From Streptosporangiaceae bacterium (lineage in GTDB: Bacteria; Actinomycetota; Actinomycetes; Streptosporangiales; Streptosporangiaceae): 5,574 nucleotides of DNA. The DNA lies in assembly GCA_030045215.1 (NCBI GenBank), contig JASIBJ010000024.1, positions 1 through 5,574 of the forward strand. The letters are read 5' to 3'. The notes below the pieces were generated by a model, which made no database searches, had not been told where the DNA came from, and worked only from the letters and a program-made list of their open reading frames with translations. Positions 1 through 4,387 of this stretch are shown here, piece after piece (positions within the stretch are counted from its first letter, which is position 1; every line of letters starts with the position of its first letter). The translations under genes and the position numbers were made by a program.

Positions 1-540
1 CAGGCGACGGTGCCGTCGGCCAAGAGCGGCAACGGCCCGGCGCTGGCGGTCTTCGACGGGCGGCTTTATGCGGCCTGGACGGGGCTGACGACGACGAAGG
101 TTTTCTACGCGTCGTTCAACGGGCACAAGTGGACGGCGGAGACGACGGTGCCGTCGGCCAAGAGCGGCAACGGCCCGGCGCTGGCGGTCTTCGACGGCCA
201 GCTCTACGCCGACTGGACCGGCCTGACCACCACCAGGCTGTTCTATTCCGCTTTCAACGACCACACCTGGACCCCGCAAGCCCAGCAGCCGCAGGCCAAG
301 AGCGGCAACGGCCCGGCGCTGGCGGTCTTTGACGGCCTGCTGTACTCCGACTGGACCGGCCTGACCACGACCAGGCTGTTCTATTCCGCTTTCGACGACG
401 ATACCTGGACCCTGCAATCCGAGCAGCCGCAGGGCAAAAGCGGCAACGGCCCGGCGCTAGCGGTCTACCACGGGCGGCTGTACTCGGCCTGGAACGGCCT
501 GACTACGACCAAACTGTTCTACTCCTCCTTCAGCACCTGA
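1..540 (+). CDS. Tandem-repeat protein, probable beta-propeller/lectin-like, C-terminal part (5' end outside window)
   Basis: The reading frame is open from the first base and stops with TGA at 538-540, giving 179 residues of a longer protein; the GTG at 10 is an internal Val codon, not a start. The visible part is three full 46-residue units plus a final 34-residue partial unit. Each carries the pattern KSGNGPALAVFDG, LY, a Trp (AW or DW), GLTTT(K/R), FY, a second aromatic (SF/AF) and, in the full units, a closing W-T. Short alternating hydrophobic strands with regular Trp/Tyr resemble blades of BNR/sialidase-like or fucose-lectin-like beta-propellers. That is a fold inference, not a recognised family match. 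The last unit stops after its FYSSF strand, as expected if the N-terminus supplies the missing strand to close the ring. No membrane anchor or sorting signal is visible at the C-terminus; a signal peptide would lie outside the window. Function is unknown; glycan binding or an extracellular role is possible. Confidence 0.8.
   Translation, partial: QATVPSAKSGNGPALAVFDGRLYAAWTGLTTTKVFYASFNGHKWTAETTVPSAKSGNGPALAVFDGQLYADWTGLTTTRLFYSAFNDHTWTPQAQQPQAKSGNGPALAVFDGLLYSDWTGLTTTRLFYSAFDDDTWTLQSEQPQGKSGNGPALAVYHGRLYSAWNGLTTTKLFYSSFST
22..537 (+). repeat. 138-bp in-frame tandem repeat, 3 full units plus one partial
   Basis: Units run 22-159, 160-297, 298-435 and 436-537 (the last 102 bp only). The first third of each unit is almost invariant at the DNA level: positions 5-59 and 143-197 are identical over 55 bp, and unit 3 keeps this block with a single C-to-T change near 330. 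The unit 4 copy has diverged more, with AAA for AAG and changes after the GCGCTAGCGG stretch. The second halves of units 2 and 3 are also very similar (the stretch encoding DWTGLTTTRLFYSAF). Unit 1 differs there and shares different codons, such as ACGACGACG. The array begins before the window. Confidence 0.92.
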
Positions 541-548
541 GCTGGCGT

Positions 549-587
549 CCCGGCTCCTGCTCCGGCTGTCGCGGAGCAGGAGCCGGG
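549..587. terminator. Bidirectional intrinsic-type hairpin between convergent genes
   Basis: The left arm at 549-564 (CCCGGCTCCTGCTCCG) is perfectly complementary to the right arm at 572-587, giving a 16-bp G+C-rich stem with a 7-base loop (565-571). It lies 9 bp after the stop of the repeat-protein gene and 20 bp after the end of the leftward regulator gene, so one structure can serve both. There is no U-tract on either side. That is common for hairpin terminators in high-GC actinobacteria but makes the call less certain than a canonical intrinsic terminator. Confidence 0.75.
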
Positions 588-607
588 GCCAAGGCGTTGA
601 TCGCCCG

Positions 608-1228
608 CTAGCCGAACGCGGAGGTGTGTGACGACCGTGTCGGCTGGAAGCTGCGCAGGAGCCGGTCAAGCATCTGTGTCTGGCGGTCGGGGCCGACCCG
701 GTCGGGGTACATCACCCGCTCGGCTGACAGGCCATCGATAAGCGCGACCAGCTGATGCGTGGCCAGGTCGAGGTCGCAGTCCTCGCTCAGCTCGCCCATG
801 TCGGCGGCCTCCTGCAGGTGCCCGCGCAGCCGGCCGCAGAGCCGCTCGAACTCGGAGTGCTGCAGTTCGCGCAGCTCGGCGTGGCCGAGCGCGCGGCCCC
901 AGAAGCTGATCTCGATCTGTGCCTCCAGGTCGCGGATGCCGTCGAGCGGGAGCGCCTCCAGCATCACCTCCCGCAGCGCCGCGAGACCGGACAGCCCGGC
1001 AGCAGCGGCGGTCATACGCGCGCCGACTCGCCGGTGCGAGAGCACCAGGGCCGAGCCGAGGATGTCTTCCTTGTCCTGGAAGTAGTGGCCGAGGATGCCG
1101 CGGGAGCAGTTGGCCTCCCTGGCAATGGCCCGGATCGTCGCGCCGCGAATCCCGTCGCGGGCGATGACCCGCCAGGTCGCGGCCAGGATCTCGTCCCGCC
1201 TGGCGTCCCAGTCAACGATTTTCGGCAT
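608..1228 (-). CDS. TetR/AcrR-family transcriptional regulator, BetI-like C-terminal domain
   Basis: A 206-residue one-domain repressor of usual TetR length. The N-terminal DNA-binding domain spans about residues 8-55. It has helix 1 from RRDEILAATWRVIARDG, then the helix-turn-helix TIRAIAREANCSRGILGHYF (31-50) with the family's GxLxxYF-type end and the KEDIL start of helix 4. The ligand-binding part (about 80-195) resembles the BetI-type TetR C-terminal domain, with EISFWGRAL, a dimer-helix region and LIDGLSAERVMYPD. The ATG at 1228 is the only sensible start: no in-frame ATG, GTG or TTG was found just upstream, and helix 1 follows closely. A purine-rich AGGCGGAG lies directly against the ATG, an unusually short spacing. 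It is transcribed divergently from the aldolase operon with 97 bp between them, so it most likely controls that operon and itself. BetI responds to choline; the ligand here is unknown, though an amine or an operon intermediate is a reasonable guess. Confidence 0.92.
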   Translation of the reverse strand: MPKIVDWDARRDEILAATWRVIARDGIRGATIRAIAREANCSRGILGHYFQDKEDILGSALVLSHRRVGARMTAAAAGLSGLAALREVMLEALPLDGIRDLEAQIEISFWGRALGHAELRELQHSEFERLCGRLRGHLQEAADMGELSEDCDLDLATHQLVALIDGLSAERVMYPDRVGPDRQTQMLDRLLRSFQPTRSSHTSAFG

Positions 1229-1263
1229 CTCCGCCTGACTGCTAGGTGAGGGGGTCGCATCGG

Positions 1264-1269
1264 ATCGTA
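1264..1269 (-). promoter_or_regulatory. Possible -10 element for the TetR-family gene
   Basis: On the minus strand this reads TACGAT, matching the actinobacterial TANNNT -10 pattern, about 35 bp before the regulator's start codon. No convincing -35 hexamer stands upstream at 16-19 bp (the sequence there is A-rich, from the T-run). It is tentative. If correct, the palindrome at 1294-1313 would lie just upstream of or at the -35 region of this promoter. Confidence 0.3.
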
Positions 1270-1293
1270 CTGCGGTTGCGGATGACCTGTTTT

Positions 1294-1313
1294 TTTGTCG
1301 GACGTCCGTCTAA
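1294..1313. promoter_or_regulatory. Candidate TetR operator palindrome
   Basis: A perfect 10-bp palindrome, CGGACGTCCG (1299-1308), is extended on both sides to a 20-bp imperfect one (TTTGTCGGAC / GTCCGTCTAA). Eight of ten positions in each arm match the other, with only positions 1296/1311 and 1298/1309 off. The length and dyad symmetry suit a TetR-family dimer. It lies between the divergent regulator and operon and overlaps the first three bases of the operon's TAACAT -10 element, so a bound repressor would block RNA polymerase there. That the adjacent regulator binds it is inferred from position. Confidence 0.6.
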
Positions 1314-1316
1314 CAT
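1311..1316 (+). promoter_or_regulatory. Likely -10 element of the catabolic operon (leaderless or near-leaderless)
   Basis: TAACAT fits TANNNT and ends 9 bases before the aldolase ATG at 1326, so transcription would start at about 1322-1326, at or within a few bases of the start codon. No Shine-Dalgarno sequence is present in 1311-1325 (CATCCCTGTGTA precedes the ATG), which agrees with leaderless initiation. No good -35 hexamer is seen; a run of seven T (1290-1296) covers the spacer/-35 area. An in-frame TAA at 1311-1313 rules out a longer aldolase reading frame. Confidence 0.5.
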
Positions 1317-1325
1317 CCCTGTGTA

Positions 1326-1991
1326 ATGCACGACACGGCCGAGCTGCAAGCGGCCCGCGAGCAGCTCGTGACCTACAGCACGCACCTGGTGGATGACGGG
1401 CTGGCCGTCGGCGCCGCCGGGAACATGAGCGTGCGGGCCGGCAACACCGTCGCGATCACGCCGTCCGGGATTGCCTACCCCGAGGTCGACGCAACCGACA
1501 TCTGCCTGGTGTCCCTCGACGGCGCGGAACTGGACGCGCCCGAGACCCCGTCGAGCGAGCTGCCGATGCACCTGGCCGTGTACGCGGCCACCAACGCCGG
1601 CGCGGTCGTGCACACCCACTCGGCCGAGGTGATCGCGCTGTCCACGGTCTGCGACGAGCTGCCCGCCGTGCACTACGCGATCGCTGGCCTCGGCGGCCCG
1701 GTCCGCGTGGCCGCGTACACGAGGTTCGGCTCGGCCGGGCTGGCCGACGCGGCGGTCAAGGCCCTGGACGGCCGCAAGGCGGCGATCCTGCAGAACCACG
1801 GCGCGATCTGCTACGGCGCCACGCTGGCCCAGGCCTACGACCGGGCGCTGTTGCTCGAGTGGCTGGCCAGGGTCTACCGCCTCGCCCGCGCCTACGGGGA
1901 GCCGCGGATCCTCACGCAGCCCGAGCTGGACGAGGTCGCCGCCGAGGCGCGCCGGCGGCGCTACGGACAACGGCGGCGATCGGCACCATGA
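1326..1991 (+). CDS. Class II aldolase/adducin family protein (FucA/AraD-type sugar-phosphate aldolase)
   Basis: A 221-residue cytosolic enzyme of the zinc-dependent class II aldolase/epimerase family, close to the about 215 residues of L-fuculose-phosphate aldolase. The family motifs appear in order: AAGNMSVR (31-37 region, phosphate/substrate loop with Asn33), TPSG (45-48), SSELPMH (76-82) with Glu78 at the position of the FucA catalytic glutamate, HTHS with His96 and His98, and QNHG with His158. The three His would hold the Zn. All metal and acid/base residues are present, so it should be active. Known members cleave phosphorylated ketoses to dihydroxyacetone phosphate plus an aldehyde, or act as epimerases or dehydratases. 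Sequence alone does not settle which, but the neighbouring kinase favours a phosphorylated substrate. The ATG at 1326 is the first possible start, after an in-frame TAA at 1311. It is the first gene of the operon, and its TGA overlaps the next start (ATGA). The Arg-rich tail (RRRRYGQRRR) follows the fold. Confidence 0.9.
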   Translation: MHDTAELQAAREQLVTYSTHLVDDGLAVGAAGNMSVRAGNTVAITPSGIAYPEVDATDICLVSLDGAELDAPETPSSELPMHLAVYAATNAGAVVHTHSAEVIALSTVCDELPAVHYAIAGLGGPVRVAAYTRFGSAGLADAAVKALDGRKAAILQNHGAICYGATLAQAYDRALLLEWLARVYRLARAYGEPRILTQPELDEVAAEARRRRYGQRRRSAP

Positions 1992-3094
1992 GGGGAACTA
2001 GCGGCCTCCCTCCGACTCCGGCGCCGTCACCTGGGGCGGTCCGCCCGCACGGGGCCGCCCCCTCCGTCGCGGTGGTCGGCGCGCACATCCTGGACGTGCT
2101 CGGCCGACCGGTGACGCAGATCCCGCCGGGGCAGAACAGCGCCCGGCTGGACGAGATCAGGGCAACCGCTGCGGGCACCGCGGCCGGGACCGCCGTCGAC
2201 CTGGCCAGGCTCGGCGCGGCCGTCCGCTCGTTCGGCGCGGTCGGCACCGACCTGCTGGGGGACATTGTCGTGCAGGCCATGGCCGCGAGCGGGGTGGACA
2301 CCAGCGGCGTGGTCCGCAAGCGCGGGGCGCAGACCTCGGCCACGATCCTGCCGATCCGGCCGGACGGCTCACGTCCGGCGCTGCACGTCCCCGGCGCGAC
2401 CAGGCTGCTGGAGCTGGCCGACCTCGACCTCGATGCGGCGGCGGGCTGTGACGCGTTGCTGCTCGGTGGCCCGGACGCGCTAGCCGGCCTGTCGGCCGCG
2501 GACCTGGCCGCCGTCGTGGCGGCGGCTAAGCGCGCGGGCGCGCTGGTCGTGGTCGACGTGCTGCATCCAGGCAGCCCGCGGAGCCTCGAGCGGCTGGCCG
2601 GCGCGCTCGCGCTGGCGGACTGGTTCTGCCCGAACGATGACCAGCTGCTGGCGCTGACCGGCCGGGCGGAGCTCGGCGAGGCGATCGCCGACGTGCTGGC
2701 GCTGGGTACCGGGGGCGTGGCCGTGACGCTCGGGCCGGACGGCTGCCTGGTGACAGACGACAGTGGCCGGTCACACCTCGTTCCCGCCCTGAAAGTACCG
2801 GTCGTCGACACCACCGGCTGCGGGGACGGCTTCAACGCGGGCTTCGTCACCGGGCTGCTGGCCGGCTGCGAACCCGCGGACGCGGCCAGCCTCGGCGTGG
2901 CCTGCGGTGCGCTGGTCGCGACCGGCCTCGGGTCGGATGCCGGGATCGAGAGCCTCGAGCAGGTGCTGGAGTTCCTGCGCGGTGAGCAAGCCGAGACGGC
3001 CACCCGGATCAGCGGGCGCCTGGCCGAGGCCGGGCTGGGATCCAGAGCCCTGGCCGGGATCGAGGAGCGATGGGTAAAGGAGCACAGCGCATGA
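1988..3094 (+). CDS. PfkB-family carbohydrate kinase
   Basis: A 368-residue ribokinase-superfamily sugar kinase that transfers the ATP gamma-phosphate to a hydroxyl of a small substrate. The core begins at about residue 27 (SVAVVGAHILDVLG), followed by the GTAVDLARLGA glycine-rich region (66-77), GAVGTDLLGD (83-92), GGVAVTLGPDGCLV (242-255) and the PfkB signature 2, DTTGCGDGFNAGF (274-286). Asp280 is the catalytic base and the GCG before it forms the anion hole. The NxxE motif that helps place Mg and phosphate reads N216-D-D-Q219, so its Glu is Gln here. Two oddities are a Pro/Gly-rich 26-residue N-terminal leader and about 35 residues beyond the usual core at the C-terminus. ATG 1988 is chosen because it overlaps the aldolase stop as ATGA and no other start lies between it and strand beta-1 apart from an internal GTG at 2072. 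The ribosome site is weak, pointing to translational coupling. Substrate is unknown. Confidence 0.9.
   Translation: MRGTSGLPPTPAPSPGAVRPHGAAPSVAVVGAHILDVLGRPVTQIPPGQNSARLDEIRATAAGTAAGTAVDLARLGAAVRSFGAVGTDLLGDIVVQAMAASGVDTSGVVRKRGAQTSATILPIRPDGSRPALHVPGATRLLELADLDLDAAAGCDALLLGGPDALAGLSAADLAAVVAAAKRAGALVVVDVLHPGSPRSLERLAGALALADWFCPNDDQLLALTGRAELGEAIADVLALGTGGVAVTLGPDGCLVTDDSGRSHLVPALKVPVVDTTGCGDGFNAGFVTGLLAGCEPADAASLGVACGALVATGLGSDAGIESLEQVLEFLRGEQAETATRISGRLAEAGLGSRALAGIEERWVKEHSA
3076..3082 (+). promoter_or_regulatory. Ribosome binding site deciding the aminotransferase start
   Basis: AAAGGAG lies inside the end of the kinase gene, 8 bases before the ATG at 3091. This spacing and strength favour 3091 over the in-frame ATG at 3070, whose nearest GGAG is only 2 bases away. 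Confidence 0.75.
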
Positions 3095-4344
3095 CGCATC
3101 AGCTGACCCGGCCGGCGGTCAGGGACGAGCGACCGCGCAGCGTGGACACCGAGCTGCGGCGCCGGGCGCGCGTGGTCATCCCCGGCGGGATGTACGGGCA
3201 CCAGAACGCCGGACCGCTGCCGCCTGAGTACCCGCAGTTCATGCGGGCGGGGCGCGCGGCGCGGATCTGGGACGTGGACGGGAACGAGTACGTCGACCTG
3301 ATGTGCAGCTACGGTCCGGTCGTCCTCGGTCACCATCATCCGGCGGTGGAAGACGCGGCGCAGGCGCAGGCCGAGCTGGCCGACTGCCAGAACGGCCCGG
3401 CCGCGGTGATGGTCGAGCTGGCCGAGCTTCTGGTCGGGACCGTGCAACACGCGGACTGGACCATGTTCGCCAAGAACGGCACCGACGCCACCACGATGTG
3501 CGTCACGATCGCGAGGGCCCACACGGGCCGCGAGCGCATTCTCGTCGCGACCGGGGCCTATCACGGCTCGGCGCCGTGGTGCACGCCCCGTCCGGCGGGC
3601 GTGACCACGGCGGATCGCGTGAACATCGGCCATTACACCTTCAACGACCTGGCCTCGGTGGCGGCCGCGGTTGAGGCGGGCCCCGAGCCCGCCGCGATCG
3701 TGGTCAGCCCGTTCAAGCACGACGCCGGGTTTGATCAGGAGCTTGTGGACCCGGCGTTCGCCCGCGGCCTGCGGTCGCTCTGCGACCGGGTCGGCGCCGC
3801 GCTGATCCTTGACGACGTGCGCTGCGGGTTCCGGTTGCACCTCGGCTCGAGCTGGGAACCGATCGGCGTGCTGCCTGACCTGTCGGCGTGGAGCAAGGCC
3901 ATCGCCAACGGTCATCCGCTCGCCGCGGTTGCGGGCGGCGACCGGTTCAGGGAGGGAGCCAAGAAGGTATTCGTGACTGGCTCGTTCTGGTTCTCGGCTG
4001 CCGCCATGGCGGCCGGGGTCGCCACGATCAGGGCGCTACGGGCGGAGGGCGCGATCGAGGCGATGGAGCGGATGGGGATAGCGCTGCGGGCCGGGATACT
4101 CGAGCAGGCAGCGGCGGCTGGGATCGAGGTCAGCTACACCGGTCCGCCGGCGATGCCGTACATGACCTTCGCCGGAGACCGCAATCACGCGCAGGCCAGC
4201 GCGTTCGCCGCCGCGACGATGCGGCACGGCGCCTACCTGCACCCGCGGCACAACTGGTTCATCTCGGCGGCGATGACCGAGGCGGACCTGGAACGCGCGC
4301 TCGGCGCAACCGCAGCCGGGTTCGCCGCCGTAAACGCACAGTAA
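3091..4344 (+). CDS. Class III PLP-dependent aminotransferase, glutamate-1-semialdehyde aminomutase-like
   Basis: A 417-residue fold-type I PLP enzyme of class III aminotransferase length. Visible landmarks are RIWDVDGNEYVDL (58-70, the family's N-terminal 'D.DG..Y.D' motif), GHHHP (80-84), KNGTDA (128-133, PLP phosphate loop, usually NSGTEA), AYHGS (156-160, Tyr/His stacking on the cofactor), ILDDVRCGFR (239-248) with Asp241 for the pyridine nitrogen, and WSKAIANGHPLAAVAGG (267-283) with Lys269 as the Schiff-base lysine. The C-terminal HPRHNWFISAAMTEADLERAL (384-404) is typical of the subgroup often labelled glutamate-1-semialdehyde aminomutase. It is unlikely to be the heme-pathway enzyme itself, because it sits in a kinase/aldolase/permease operon and departs from the usual motifs (DD for DE at 241-242, and an aromatic GSFWF at 297-301). 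It may transaminate an amine to an aldehyde or ketone. Phospho-lyases acting on amino-alcohol phosphates also belong to this class, so that role with the kinase is an alternative. The start ATG overlaps the kinase stop. Confidence 0.9.
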   Translation: MTHQLTRPAVRDERPRSVDTELRRRARVVIPGGMYGHQNAGPLPPEYPQFMRAGRAARIWDVDGNEYVDLMCSYGPVVLGHHHPAVEDAAQAQAELADCQNGPAAVMVELAELLVGTVQHADWTMFAKNGTDATTMCVTIARAHTGRERILVATGAYHGSAPWCTPRPAGVTTADRVNIGHYTFNDLASVAAAVEAGPEPAAIVVSPFKHDAGFDQELVDPAFARGLRSLCDRVGAALILDDVRCGFRLHLGSSWEPIGVLPDLSAWSKAIANGHPLAAVAGGDRFREGAKKVFVTGSFWFSAAAMAAGVATIRALRAEGAIEAMERMGIALRAGILEQAAAAGIEVSYTGPPAMPYMTFAGDRNHAQASAFAAATMRHGAYLHPRHNWFISAAMTEADLERALGATAAGFAAVNAQ

Positions 4345-4373
4345 GCCGTTCGTCTGCACTGCGAAAGAAGGCA

Positions 4374-4380
4374 GGGGAGG
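4374..4380 (+). promoter_or_regulatory. Strong ribosome binding site of the permease gene
   Basis: GGGGAGG lies 7 bases before the ATG at 4388, within the 43-bp gap after the aminotransferase stop. No terminator hairpin or clear promoter is seen in this gap, so the permease is most likely on the same transcript but initiates translation independently. Confidence 0.75.
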
Positions 4381-4387
4381 TCCGCAC

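Noticed and set aside
1..540. The tandem 138-bp array as a CRISPR or noncoding repeat
   Set aside because: The period is a multiple of three, the reading frame is kept through all units, differences are largely conservative at the protein level, and there are no unique spacers.
755..1249. A 164-codon plus-strand frame over the TetR gene
   Set aside because: It is an antisense shadow of the regulator, which has a clear helix-turn-helix. No domain is seen and it would run into the divergent promoter region.
1242..1970. A 242-codon minus-strand frame over the aldolase gene
   Set aside because: It is antisense to a gene with all catalytic residues and has Val/Gly/Arg-rich sequence without motifs, so it is a codon-bias artefact.
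1859..1987. An upstream start of the kinase frame inside the aldolase gene (43 extra codons)
   Set aside because: The extra stretch translates to Arg/Ala-rich sequence unlike PfkB proteins and overlaps aldolase coding sequence. ATG 1988 with the ATGA overlap fits better.
3070..3090. ATG at 3070 as the aminotransferase start
   Set aside because: It would add seven residues, and its purine-rich site is only 2 bases away. The ATG at 3091 has AAAGGAG at 8 bases and the same ATGA overlap as the previous junction.
1912..3915. A 667-codon open frame on the minus strand across the aldolase end, kinase and aminotransferase
   Set aside because: It is antisense to three genes with clear family motifs. 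Its translation is rich in Arg, Ser, Pro and Ala with no recognisable domain, as expected of the mirror frame of high-GC codon bias.
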